Source: Apricaphanius iberus
Taxonomy: Eukaryota; Chordata; Actinopteri; Cyprinodontiformes; Aphaniidae
Reading direction: 5' to 3'
DNA length: 64,000 bases
Assembly: GCA_028564705.1 (NCBI GenBank)
Contig: JAPXFQ010002904.1
Location: forward strand, 2,542,001 to 2,606,000
Shown here: piece after piece, positions 46,438 through 57,575 of the stretch
Layout of the letters: each line of letters opens with the position of its first letter
Position numbering within the stretch: the first letter of the stretch is position 1
Made by a program: the position numbers and the translations under genes
Notes under the pieces: model-generated
What the model saw: only the letters and a program-made list of their open reading frames with translations
What the model was told of the DNA's origin: nothing
Databases searched by the model: none

Positions 46438-46638
46438 CTCAACGATAGCCCCATCAGGTTGTCGGATGAAGTGTCTATATCTTTGTTTTAGCCCACTCAG
46501 GTACAGTGTATGGATTACAACATGAGTGCTGGTCTCTGTTCCTGGTGGCAACCCACCCTCAGTGTGAGTCTCATCACTCGGAGCACCGGCGCTTGAGAGA
46601 GAGTCGTCTTCTGTCCAGATATAGTCATAAACAGCCAC
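46438..46638 (-). CDS. Second coding exon of the unidentified minus-strand gene
   Basis: On the minus strand a strong acceptor (TTTGTTTGTGGTTGAGCAG) precedes 201 nt open in phase 0. They encode 67 residues starting VAVYDYIWTEDDSLSSAGAP and ending RYRHFIRQPDGAIVE, before donor GTGAGATTAG. Both boundaries fall between codons, which fits the first exon MSSDK (49513-49527) and the next exon VIGELHG (34898-35036). The first part is acidic and Ser/Thr/Gly-rich; the second part is compact (THVVIHTLYLSGLKQRYRHF). No signal peptide or membrane segment is visible in the joined N-terminus. I do not recognise the protein. Confidence 0.8.
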
Positions 46639-47083
46639 CTGCTCAACCACAAACAAAGAGAGAGAAATAGGAATGGTATTGTTTAAGTCAGATCCTAATA
46701 CTGTCTTTTTTTATTCCAGTAGGGAATAGAAGTGCTTAAAAACAGAACACAGTAAAGGAGTCCTAAGGGAGCTGTAATGTAGCAGGTATTGGGACAGGCT
46801 GTGTTTGTGATCATATGAGCGGTATAATCCAGATGGCTGCTGTGTTCATGACTCCTCTCTGTGTGTTCATGTGCATGTATTGTAGGGCTTATACACCTGT
46901 AATGTACTGCTCTTCCATATTAGGGTGAGACATGGGAGCTAGCGGTACATATAACATGTTATATAGGTCATGTAACTTAAAGTTATCCTTGTGTGAAGAT
47001 CATTAAAGCTCCTTTCCTCTATGAAAGTGTTTATAGCTGAGGGGAGGAATGTATGTTTATCATATATCTTATAAATCAAATCA

Positions 47084-47109
47084 AAACAAACAAACAAACA
47101 AACAAACAA
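47084..47109. repeat. (CAAA)n microsatellite
   Basis: About six copies of CAAA. Confidence 0.9.
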
Positions 47110-48230
47110 TAGCATCTACAAAACACAATGCACAATATCCAGCTAGGGTAGAAAGTATTTACTTTCTGTTTGCATATTTAAAGGCTTGTATTTACAGTGT
47201 ACAAACACGTTCATACCCTTGAGTTTCACCCCATTATGACAACAAATTGTTAAATTCATATTAGTGAGATTTTATTTGAATCCAACAAAAACGTATTCAT
47301 CATAAGCATTGTTTTTTTTATTTTACTTTTTATGTTTTGTACGTAAAAATCTTATTCTGTTGTTTATATTATTACTCAGCCCCCTTGAGTCCTAAGTCAA
47401 ATCTTGGTCGAACAATCACTCATTGCAATTACAGATGCCAATCTTTTGGGACATGTATCTACCAGTTTAAATATCTAAACAGCCCCCATTCTTGTTTGAA
47501 GACAAGCTTAAAGTATTTATGATTGGATTGTCAATGTTAACAGTAGTTTTTAAGACATCTTACTGTCAATTGATTTTAGGTAGGTCTTTGAAAGGTCTAT
47601 CAAAACCATTACATCACAGCTCTTGTTATAAGTTTAGATAAGTATTTCTCTGAAAGGACTGATATGACCAAGCTACCAGAACAAAAGAGCAAAAGAATCT
47701 TAAAACGAATAAATAAACTCAATATGAAAAACAAAGATGGCACAAGATTAATGTCTCAAAATTCAGGAAACCATCCTGCTGGTCAGTCACATAAATTCCC
47801 AATAGATTACATTGAAGTGTATGGTTGTTATGTAGCCAGCATCCTCACAGTAGTGAATACTGCACACACAAACACATTCACACAGTCAGAGTCATAAAAA
47901 TAAAGTTCTTCAAGGTGACCCCCTAATTGGCTGTGTAATTATGGAAAGAAAAAAAAGGTAAACTCATTCAGTGGGCCATAAGTGGCAGGGTCAAACTAAA
48001 GGAGGGCTGGCATATCAATGTCACCCTCATACTTATAAATGCAAACACAACTTTAGGCACTTCACTGAGAAAACAGTGCAAGCATTACCAACCTTGTAAT
48101 TAGAGAAACAGCATAAAGAGCAATGCAGACACTCCTGTAAGTAGAAAGGCTCTCATTGTCAGAGTGTCAAAGAGGGACAAAAGCAAATAAGAAATAAAGT
48201 CTGAAGGATAGTGTGCATTTGTGTGTGTAA

Positions 48231-48236
48231 GAGAGA

Positions 48237-48300
<64 letters not shown>
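48231..48300. repeat. (GA)n microsatellite
   Basis: Seventy bases of almost pure GA. It gives artificial Arg-Glu and Leu-Ser open frames that should not be annotated. Confidence 0.97.
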
Positions 48301-48301
<1 letters not shown>

Positions 48302-49349
48302 GCATGTTTAGGTATTTTAGGGGATACAGGAATGCCTCTCCTCTGTGCAAATTTAGAATCTCATTAGAGAAATCGCCTCAACTGCGCTTTGCCTCAAGCT
48401 TTGCCTCTGCCCACACTAGCAGTAACTGATTACCTGAATTTCTTAAGTAATCAGCACCTCTCCAAGGCAGCAATCAGTCTGTTTGGATAGCATGTGTACA
48501 TTGATTTTTCTTTTCTTTTTTCTTTTTTTTTTTTAGGAAACTTGATTGAGAGAGTGAGAATGTGGGATTTCTTCAAATACATCCATGCTCCTATTTGTGT
48601 AACAGTGTGTTTAATATATTATTTTAAAGATTTTCATAAAACCTGATACACAGGTATCTGGGTGATATTTAATTAAGACTTGATAGGCTGTGGATCAGGT
48701 ATCAGGACGTAAAGTTACACCCCAAGGTGCTAATCTCTTGTCAAGGCAGGACTGAGGTCTTTCTAAAGACTACTAGGTATTTGTATTGCTATTTGTATTT
48801 GATGAGGGGTGTGAGTATTTGTAATTGTATTTGTAATGCAGGAAAATTCCAAATAGGTTTAAAAATCTTTTTTTTTTTTCCACGATACTATTCTAATTTA
48901 CATTATATTTATTTATCCATTATAATAATTATGGATATACAATTTTGGCTGATGTTTTTATAAATCCAGCAATGAACATTTAACAAGAAAAGTAATTGAA
49001 AAGAACAATGAGCACAACAGCCATTACTTCAGGGGTAGAATATGGCTCTGATGATGATTTAGTGCTTGTGGAGGGATTGATGCTTTTGGAGGGAAAGAAG
49101 AGACAATGCTTTAGGTGCATGTGATTATGCATCAGATGTTGTCATAACCTGCTTCCGGAGCCCAGTTAAGGTATAAAAATCTATTCAACACAAATAGTCT
49201 TGTAGTTAAAGGAGCAAAGGGCTGGATTTCTAAAATAAATTATATTCATGTTCAGTTTTGTAATTGTATTGGGTAATGAAGCATTTTAAACCAAGTAAAA
49301 GGAGCCCAACCATGTGTAATCCCCTTATCTTGAACAGCCTGTGTGCTGC

Positions 49350-49700
49350 AAAATAGTCTGCGATTCGGTGGCCGAATTTCCCGCGCTCATCGTTTACCGC
49401 GCTCATCGGATGTGACGTCAATCTACAATTCTTGCGCGTTCTCAATTTAACAGGAAGAAGGAAGAGAAAGAGCCCAGACTTCAGACGCGGTCGATTAAAT
49501 ACTATTACTTACTTTGTCGCTAGACATGTTGCTCTTTGTCGTACAGCTGGCGATGTGTTTAATGTGCGGTGGCCTGAAAGTATGCTACGTCACTGATTTA
49601 TTTACTTTGTGTGCTCGCTCCCGTGGTGGCTGCAGTTCCTCGCAGCACCGTCCGCGGCAGTCGTGAGTTTATCTTCTTCAATCCGGTCCCCTGCTCCTTT
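49350..49700 (-). promoter_or_regulatory. CpG-rich promoter-like block of the minus-strand gene
   Basis: CpG density rises sharply against the AT-rich surroundings. There is a full CRE palindrome TGACGTCA (49413-49420), a second TACGTCAC (49586-49593), an ETS-type ACAGGAAG (about 49450) and a duplicated CCGCGCTCATCG (49381 and 49397). The first coding exon with its Kozak-like AACATG lies inside. The start point is probably near 49600-49700, transcribing leftwards. No TATA box is placed convincingly. The right side abuts the RTE-type LINE. Confidence 0.5.
49513..49527 (-). CDS. First coding exon (MSSDK) of the unidentified minus-strand gene
   Basis: Read on the minus strand, AGCAAC ATG TCT AGC GAC AAA is followed directly by GTAAGTAAT, an excellent donor. 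A is at -3 of the ATG. An in-frame TAG lies 60 nt upstream (49585-49587), so this is the first possible ATG in that frame. The exon ends in phase 0, as required by the exon at 46438-46638, giving MSSDK-VAVYDYIW. The 5' untranslated part extends to the right into the CpG-rich block. Short initiating exons followed by a long first intron are common in vertebrate genes. Confidence 0.6.
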
Positions 49701-49764
49701 ACGTCTTTTTTATCAGCCAAGCTCATCTGTTGCTTTGTGGAGCAGCAGCTGTGTCAGACAAAGT

Positions 49765-51535
49765 AGTGGTGGGTGAGAGTATTGCTAGACAGCATGGGAT
49801 GGTAGTCTGTAGGATATACTGATGATGAGGAAGGTGAAGAGAACGAAGACAGAGCAGATGATTAAGTTGTGGAAACTTAAAAAACGAAGAGTGTTGTGAG
49901 GTTTTCAGGAAGGAGTTGAAACAGGCTTTTGGTGGCCAGGAAGCACTCCCTGATGACTGGACAACTACATCTAATATGATTAGGGAGACAGGTAGGAGGG
50001 TACTTGGTGTGTCATCTGGAAGGAGGAAAGTAGATAAGGAATAATGAAGTTCAGGAACATATACAGAGAAAGAAGTTAATGAAAAAGAAGTGGGATACTT
50101 AGAAAACTGTGGAGAGCAGACAGGAGTACAGTGAGATACAACGAAGGTTGAAGGTAATGATTTTTTATAGGTTGGCGAGGCAGATAGACAGAGATGGAAC
50201 GGATGAGCAACAGGTTAGGGTGATCAAGGATAGAGATATAAATGTGCTGACAAGTGCCAAGACTGTGATGGGAAGATGGAAAGAGTACTTTGAAGAGCTG
50301 ATGAATGAGGACAATTAGAGAATGTAGAGTAAAATAAGTGACTGTTGTGGATCAGGAAGTAGCTACAATTAGTAAGGATGAAGTCAGGAAAGCGTTGAAG
50401 AGGATGAAGGCGGAAAAGGCAGTTGATCCTGATGACATACCTGTGAACGTATGGAAGAGTCTAGGAGAGGCAGTAGAACTTTTGAATAAGTTCTTCAACA
50501 GGACCTTGAAGACTGAGTAGAAGCCTGAGGAATGGAGGAAAATTGTTCTAGTGCTGATCTTTAAAAACAAGGGAGATGTATAGAATTGTGGTAACTACAG
50601 TGGAATGAAGTTAATAAGTCTTACAATGAAGCTGTGGGGAAGAGACGTGGAAGCTAGAGTTTGGGCAGAAGTAAGCATTTGTGAGCAGCAGTATGGTTAA
50701 ATCCCAAGAAAGAGTACTACAGATATCCTTTTTTTTGCTTAAACAGGAGTCTCAATGGACTATGATGTTTGCAGATGACATTGTGATCTGCAGTGAGAGT
50801 AGGGAGGAGGTGGAGGAAAAGCTAGAGAGATGGAGGTATGCTCTGGAAAAGAGAGGAATGAAAATTAATCGGATCAAGACAGAATACATGTGTGTAAGTG
50901 AGAAAGACAAAGTGTAATAGTGATGTAACAGGGCGTGGAAGTGAAGAAAGTAGAGGACTTTAACTACTTGGGTCAACAGTCCAAAGCAATGGAGAATGTG
51001 GAAAATAGGTGAAGAAGCATGTGCAAGCTGGTTGGAATAGGCAGAGAAAACTGTCAGGTGTGATGTGTGATAAAATGGTTTCAGCAAGAATGAAGGGAAA
51101 GGTGTACAAGACAGTAGTAAGACCAGCAATGTTGTATGGTCTAGATAAAGTACCAATGAGAACAAGACAGAAATCAGAACTGAAGGTTGCAGAACTCAAA
51201 ATGTTAAGATTCGCTTTGTGAGTGAAGATAATGGATAGGATCAGGAATGAATGCATCAGAGGGACAGCTCATGTTAGATGTTTTGTTGATAAAGCTTGGG
51301 AGTCGAGACTGAGATGGCTTGGGCATGTGCAAAAAAGAGATTACACTTATGTCGGTAGAAGGATGCTGAGGATGAAGCCACAAGGCAGGAGGCAGAGAGG
51401 GAGACCAAAAATTAGATTTACTGATGTGGTGAAAGAGAACATAAAGTTAGTTTGTGTGAGGACAGAGGATGCCGAAGATAGGACTAAATTTGCTGTGGCG
51501 ACCCCTGAAGGCAAAAGACGAAAGAGAAAGAAGAT
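49765..51535 (+). mobile_element. Decayed RTE-type LINE with internal deletion
   Basis: Plus-strand protein pieces appear in the order of a non-LTR retrotransposon: end of the endonuclease (ESIARQHGMVVCRI, about 49770-49815), a linker, the reverse transcriptase and a C-terminal block, ending in an A-rich GAAAGAGAAAGAAG tail. It ends close to 51535. The 5' part is truncated. Assignment to RTE rather than another APE-type clade is from memory and not secure. Confidence 0.85.
49765..51535 (+). pseudogene. Broken ORF of the RTE-type LINE
   Basis: Recognisable pieces are DEQQVRVIKDRD (about 50205-50240) and VRKALKRMKAEKAVDPDDIP (50380-50440, fingers region). Also present are NCGNYSGMKLISLTMKLWGR (about 50585-50645), MMFADDIVICSESREEVEEK (polymerase ADD at 50771-50779) and SRLRWLGHVQKRDYTYVGRR (about 51303-51362). 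Between about 50735 and 50745 the sequence jumps from the fingers region to just before FADD, so the palm segment with the first catalytic Asp is deleted. Many stops are also present. Confidence 0.85.
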
Positions 51536-54237
51536 ATATAGTCTATGCTATGTATTGCGATTGTAATATCAGTATTGCAAATTATTTGAAGCACTTTTGA
51601 CTATGTGGAAAAGTATAGAAATAAAGCTTGAATGATTGATATCACATCCTAACAAGCATTTGTGTATGGGTCCCAAAAGGACAGAAAATGGGTTGTGAAA
51701 TGGGCTTCAGATGGGAGGTCAGGGGGTTACGTGAAGGTCCATTTAATTGCATACATAGCCTTGATTTGCAATTGGAACTATACAAGTCTTAGATATATCC
51801 GCCAGTTTGAGCAGATTTTTTCAATATCGGTTTGAGACCCAGCTAGGACCATCACAAGGAACCGATTGGTTTGGCCAATGCTGTTTGTATTTAGCTGACC
51901 CAATCTTGTCTGATACATAGAAAATGTGGTTATTTACAATCTATATTATCGTCTAAATATGTAAAAGCCTATCACAAGTTGTTTTCCCAATGTTTTGTAT
52001 TGGTCCAGGAGTAATCATTAACTTTAACTTAGAATTTTTTTTTTTTGAATAATTCAATTTTCAAATTGAAATAGTCTGTTATTGCAATTTACTTTCAGTT
52101 TGTAGTATAGTGAATTGTTTAAATCAGAGTTATACATGTAACCTAGCTGTTCCATATAGTATTAGCATTCTGGCTGAGGATGCCTATAAAACAGACAATT
52201 CTTTAAGGAAACTGTAAAGGAAACATATTTCCCCCTCCACTGGCCACATGACGTTAGTTATGACCCAGTTATAGCCCTCAACCAGAGTGCTGAAAACCAA
52301 GCTGTATAGTGATGATAGAAACACTATGCATTCTGAGTCTATATCATACGTCACTTTGGTTAAACACACCTGCTCAAATTCTCTGTTGTGGCTTAACAAG
52401 AGTATGTATTTTGGCTCGCATGAAAATAGGTTTGTTTTATGTTAGCCATGCTACCATCCTACACTAATTAACATGTGAAATCAAATTGACAAGATTAGAC
52501 AAAAGCTTGAAAAGGTGTTTGTGTGTTCCATTTGGATGATGCCATTTCATGCAATGCACCATGGCTCTCAGAAAGCATCACTGCTGAGATAGAAAAAGGA
52601 AAGAGCATTAGAAGAGGCCTGTCTGCTCAGCACTACTCTGTTCTGGTCTGTTGTGTTGTGTTATGGTGCTAGTCTGGCTTCTAGCCCCAGCTTGAGTGCT
52701 CTCTCCACTCCACCATTGTTCCATTTGATAGCACTAAGTGACTGATTTAGGATCAATGCCTGCATGGAGCAGACAGGCCAGCTGTGGGTTAAGCAGATAG
52801 CATTCAAGTGAGTTAACCCAATTCAAACCCAATCAAGCCAGGATTTATTGTTGAGGTCTGTATTTAGAAATCTGATAGAGTCTACATCAGTCCTTTGACT
52901 GGTATCAGGAAAGACGGCTCTTGTATCTTTTAGTCGAAGACTATAAATGGCAAACCATGTTTTCCAGCAGGGACATAAATTTTGAAATTTGTAGACATTA
53001 CCACAAATCAACATTGGAAGGGAAGGAACGACACTGGATCAGGAAGTGGGGATTGTGCATCTGCTGATAGGCTCCATGGTTCATTGTATAGTATGTCTTT
53101 TTGGGAGAAGATGCAATTGCACACCCATCATTTTAAATAGTACTACAAATGCATGAGGAACAAAAGCATTTAGTCTGTAAAGAAGAGCATCTTTTTAACA
53201 ATACAGCATGATATGCAATACAGATTGCCTGACTTATTAATCATTTTACTGTGGAAAAATAATTCTCAACATGTCAGTTCAGGTACATATACATTTTTGT
53301 TTTTAGGTTTGCAGATTTCCAATGGTTTTTATTTTGAAATGATGGACGGAACATTGTCATGACGTGTTCAAAGCTTACCTTTTCCAGAACTACAGCGTAT
53401 CCCTGACCTGTCTGATATGCTATTTGGTCGACATGCTGTTTGTTCAATAAGAATAATGATAATAATGCTCTTATGAGGCCTCTTCTAAAAAGGTTCACGG
53501 AACAGCTGTGTTTATACTTACATTACCAAACAAATATTTGAACCCTTATTTAGAAGACTGTGTGACTGAGGAGACTTTTTAAAAGGTCATTGGGCAAAGA
53601 GAGTTGAATGCAAATTTAATTGTGAATTATTTTTTGGTATTTTCACCTATGAGTAGGGACTTCTTTATCTTTCCACTATTAAAGATATGTGCTTCTTTGT
53701 ATTGTTATATTACATAAAGTAGCCTACAGATAAAATACATTCATGTTTGTGGTTTTTATTCATGGTGCATATTACTTCTTTTATCAGGCAAAGTGTCTGA
53801 AACTTTGTGTCGTGGCAGTTCTAAGTTTATTTTTGCTATTGATTTGTTTTATTCCACTGTAAGTCCATCTGGCCTTCCCTGCTGACAACCAAAGCAGTTC
53901 GACCTCAACCTAAAGATCTTTTTTTAACGCTTGTTATTCTTTAGTGCTCATAACAGTGTGTCAAAAGAAGAAAAAAAAGAACCTGAAGGCATATTACAAA
54001 AAAACATTCAGAGTTGAGAGCTCCAATTGTTAATCCACTTTATGGAATACTGACATGGACCAATCAGTGACTAATAAACACAAACAAACTCAGCCCTAGG
54101 TAGAGTTAATTCTCCTCAGTTGATTTTAAGATAAGAACAAGTACAATAACAGTTTTTCTGGTAAATTTAGTTTGCATTGCGTGTTAGCTGTAAAATATAA
54201 TCCACCCTATGTTTTATGGCATGTTATTATTTACAGT
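51536..54237. other. Intergenic DNA, no gene seen
   Basis: No supported exon. A short exon-like segment at 53379-53435 is discussed under rejected items. Confidence 0.4.
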
Positions 54238-54387
54238 GTTGCAACAAATACTTTGAAAAAGTAATATCATTACTGACTACTGATTACTCCTTCCAAAAGT
54301 AACTTAGTTACTTTACTATTACTTTATTTTAAAAGTAACTAAGTTAGATTACAAGTTACTTTATTAGTTACTTTCAGCACCTCCAAA
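54238..54387. repeat. Dispersed repeat fragment rich in GTTACTTT words
   Basis: The words AAAGTAACTTAGTTACTT, ACTAAGTTAGATTACAAGTT and TTTATTAGTTACTTT repeat in both orientations. They recall a common fish interspersed repeat. The Harbinger-like element at 54391 inserted directly next to or inside it. Confidence 0.45.
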
Positions 54388-55200
54388 TAACGATGGTTAT
54401 ACACCAAACGCGACAGACGCGACCAGAGAGTCCGGTTTACATCTAAAGTCAATGGAGGAGCGTGATGAAGAGCGACTGGGGATCCCGCGACACGTCAGAA
54501 GCAGGTTTGCGTCTTGAAAAAGCTTTTCTGCCTGACTTGAACGACCAAGTAGCGAGGCTGATGTGCCGCAGAAGTTGGAGAAATCTCAACTACAGCTTCA
54601 AGTTGTGCCGCCACAACCAATCAGTTGACGGGTGTCAGTGATGCTGTGACTGAGTGAATGGAGTCACAGCATCAGCAGTACATGTAAACTGATAAAAACT
54701 GTGGCTAATCACTCCGAGCTACATGACACCAGCTGCTATCTATACAGAGACAGGAAACTATTTAGACAAGAATGCTCTTAAGAGGTTTGTGGTGGCTCTT
54801 AAAGTAGACATATTGTGAAAAATATCACTTTTCCTGGGATTTGGGGTGTTATTGGGTCTCTGGTGCACATATATGCATACAAATCTGAAAAAAACAAAAC
54901 ATCCATGTTGTTTTGAGTGAGATAGGGCTATCTTAATTGATCCTGCATTCAGTCTCTGATTGAGCTGTTCAAAATCTGTCCGTCTTTCTACGTCACAAGC
55001 AAGAATATTAGAATATCCACACCTCCTCAGAGCACTGTCTCCACCCACCAGATACAGCAGTAAACAACAGTTACCATTCAGATTAGGAAACACCATGTTG
55101 AAGCTCCACGCAAAATGCTCAGTTTTTTTCAAAAGAGCTCAGAACACTTCATCAGATCCCTGTCGAAGAGGACAGAAGAGCAGCGTGGATTGTATTTTAT

Positions 55201-55345
55201 TTTTATGGTAAGATGCTGGCGGTAAGGGCAAGGAAGACAGGAGATCTGCTGCTTAACTGAGCTGCTGAAAACCAGGAAGAAGACGGGAGATCTCCCACAG
55301 AATAGCGGCATAGGTTGGCTTTATTTTTTATGGTAAGATGCTGGC
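55201..55345. repeat. Imperfect duplication, offset about 125 bp
   Basis: TTTTATGGTAAGATGCTGGC occurs at 55201-55220 and again at 55326-55345. Similar following sequence (GTAAGGGCAAGGAAGAC versus CTAAGAGCGGTGAAGAC) indicates a tandem duplication within the nested element. Confidence 0.8.
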
Positions 55346-55704
55346 ACTAAGAGCGGTGAAGACTGAGATCCGGCCGCTGCAAAGGGCTACTCAAACTCCA
55401 GTCGGAAGACTGCAGACGAGCAGCCGATCTGAGCTACTCTAAACTGGGGGAAGAGTGAGGACATGCAGCCGCACACAGCTCTAAGAGCGGGGTCTCCGCA
55501 GTGCTACAGAGCTGTAGTCAGCGAGATCGAGCTGGAGGCTTTAGAGTCAGCGTCTCAGAAAGATATCGGAGTGCCTGGTAAACAGTTAAATATATTGTTT
55601 TAACTTTAAGTCATTTCTTCAATAACCATTCAGACGTATCTTGCTGAATTCTCTGAGCATCTGGTTATCAGGATATTCCCACGGCAGCAGATTCCTGTTC
55701 AAAC

Positions 55705-55945
55705 ATGTATGTTTGAACTACTTTTTTTTGTATGGGTGAATCATTTTTTTTGTATGGTTGAATTATTATCGTTTTTTTGTATGGTTGAACTACTTCTTAA
55801 ATATTTTTTTGTATGGTTGAATATTTTTTTTGTATGGTTAAATAATTTTTTTGTATGGATGAACTACTTTATTTATTTTTTTATTTTTTGTATTTGAATA
55901 TTTTTAATGGATGGTTGAACTACTTTTTTTGGATGGTTGAACTAC
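55705..55945. repeat. Degenerate tandem array with unit TTTTTTTGTATGGTTGAA
   Basis: About nine variable units of the pattern poly-T, GTATGGTTGAA, CTAC follow one another with changing T-run lengths. Translation gives repeated Phe-Val-Trp-Leu-Asn, with no coding meaning. Confidence 0.9.
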
Positions 55946-56468
55946 TGCAGCAGCCATGTCCGTAACTTTCACACATAGTGGTAACAGTCACTATGTGAGT
56001 CATGGCGTGAGGAAATATTGTAGAAGCGTTGCACGTGGCGAAGTTAACAGCAGCTCATGTAAGATGTAATGAGCAGCAGAACACAGCACAATCTTCAAGG
56101 GGCTGAAACAGAGGGTAATACAGGTTGGTAACTATATTTTCCTACAAGCTATTTTCAGCAAACAACTTCAGAAACATATTTTCTGGAACTCATAGATCTA
56201 TTTTAAATTGTAAAAAAATGTCATAATATGTCTTTGTGGCTGCAAAAGGCCCTGCTCTCCGCTGAGTAGTGAACAGCTTCCTCACCTGGACAACAAAGCC
56301 TGGTAATGTTTTCACCAAAGCACGTCAAACGCCACTCACACATAAACATTTATTGGCATATTTTAAAGTGTGACCCGTTTGCTTTGGACACGCTTCAAGG
56401 TGCGACCAGCTAGGGGCGTGTCATGCTTTTGGGTCGCATCTATCGCGTTGGGTGTGTAAGCACCGTAA

Positions 56469-57249
56469 CACTCCCCACTGCCTCAACGTAAACACAATAA
56501 CCAGTTTTCCCAATAATCACTTTATTGGAAGTGCATTTTAACAGTAAGGCCGGATTTATACTTGTTTTTTAATCTCACATTGACACCAGCAAATATGAAG
56601 GAATAAGCCTCGTCTTGGGGGCGTATTTTTTTGTTCACTGCACGTACTACTGGAGAGTCACATTAGGGAGAAGAGTAGGCCTACAGAGTACGGAACTCAG
56701 ACTCAGGCCGAAACAAACATTGTGACCAAAAAATAGATTATCAGCTGTTTCGGCAGCAGTGTTGTTGAAGGAAGAACCATATTTACCGCTATTGTTGCTT
56801 GTTTTCTTAACACTAGAAGACCCAGGATTTTTTGCTCTACCTATAAAGCCCACAGGTAAGCCGAAAGGCTGGATGGCCCCCTGTGAACCCTCCTTTTGTT
56901 ATGTAAACGGGGCAATCACTGGGACACCACAGGAGGGGGGATATGCAGAGCCACTTCACTCAAAACACCTTGACATAAAATGGGGGAGGGGGACAATCAG
57001 GTAGGAGCAGGATTGCTAACTGACTGTCTGAGCAGAACATATGAGCTGAATCAAAATGTAATATATGTAGAAGGATGTAGACGTTATCAGAACCCTACAA
57101 CACTGGGCTTCCAACATCCCCACCAGACACATAAGAAAAGTAATAGAATAGAACCACATCAAATAAAGCACTCAAAATCTGGGGTTATCCCAACTGGGCC
57201 TTCATGATATTTACTAATAATAATAATAATAAAAAAGTATTATCAGGAT
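56469..57249. other. Intergenic DNA, no gene seen
   Basis: May contain further decayed mobile-element ends (for example AAGGCCGGATTTATACTTG near 56546 and TTAACACTAGAAGACCCAGG near 56807), but no matching partner end was found for either. Confidence 0.4.
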
Positions 57250-57575
57250 ACAGTGGGTTCGTATCCCGGCCCAGGGTCTTTCTGCATGGAGTTTGCATGT
57301 TCTCCCCGTGTATGCGTGGGTTCTCTCCGGGTACTCCGGCTTCCTCCCACAGTCCAAAAACATGCATGATAGGTGAATTGATCACTCTAAATTTCCCTAG
57401 GAATATGTGTGTGAATGGTTGTCTGTCTCTCGTGTATGCACCTGCAACAGACTGGCGTCCTGTTCAGGGTGTACCCTGCCTAACGCCTGATAATTGCTGG
57501 GATAGGCTCCAGCTGCCCCGTGACCCTGAATTGGATAAGCGGTTAAGAAGATGGATGGATGGATGGATGGATGGA
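57250..57575 (+). mobile_element. SINE-like repeat, best-preserved copy
   Basis: It contains a tRNA B-box-like GGTTCGTATCC (57256-57266), GTTTGCATGTTCTCCCCGTG, CTTCCTCCCACAGTCCAAAA and GGATAGGCTCCAGCTGCCCC. It ends in GGATAAGCGG followed by a (GATG)n tail (57550-57575). This is the most complete of four family members in the window. The short tandem tail is typical of elements copied by a LINE. Confidence 0.8.

Larger units (their letters stand above)
46639..49349. other. Intron 1 DNA of the minus-strand gene
   Basis: No exon or bounded transposon; two simple repeats are listed separately. Confidence 0.45.
54805..56234. mobile_element. Unidentified TIR element nested in Harbinger-like copy 2
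   Basis: The start (TAGACATATTGTGAAAAATA) and the reverse complement of the end (AGACATATTATGACATTTTT) are similar inverted ends, and the flanking sequence matches uninterrupted sequence in copy 1. The 1.43-kb interior has no transposase. It contains an imperfect ~125-bp duplication and a T-rich tandem array. No clear target duplication could be fixed, and the superfamily is unknown. Confidence 0.65.
54391..56465 (+). mobile_element. PIF/Harbinger-like non-autonomous element, copy 2, itself interrupted
   Basis: The ends are CGATGGTTATACACCAAACG (left) and CGGTGCTTACACACCCAACG (right, reverse complemented), with TAA duplicated outside (54388-54390 and 56466-56468). Its outer portions (54391-54800 and 56235-56465) align in order with the reverse complement of copy 1 at 41494-42687. 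The middle (about 54805-56234) has no counterpart in copy 1 and appears to be a separate insertion. No transposase frame is present. Confidence 0.85.

Noticed and set aside
48159..48429. Open frames with long Ser-Leu or Arg-Glu runs.
   Set aside because: They are translations of the (GA)n microsatellite at 48231-48300.
49526..49669. Plus-strand 47-codon frame (MLLFVVQLAMCLMC...) with a signal-peptide-like start.
   Set aside because: It is antisense to the better-supported minus-strand first exon and 5' UTR, and has no further support.
53379..53435. Minus-strand 57-nt exon-like segment (HVDQIAYQTGQGYAVVLEK) with AACAG acceptor and GTAAGC donor, phase 0/0.
   Set aside because: It lies upstream of the promoter-like block and initiating ATG of the minus-strand gene, has a poor pyrimidine tract and is very short. 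It could be an alternative upstream exon but is not supported without transcripts.
54960..55211. Overlapping open frames on both strands around 54758-55311.
   Set aside because: They lie inside the nested TIR element and show no transposase motif or splice context.
56807..56830. TTAA followed by CACTAGAAGACCC, resembling a piggyBac-type end.
   Set aside because: No matching inverted end with a second TTAA was found downstream.
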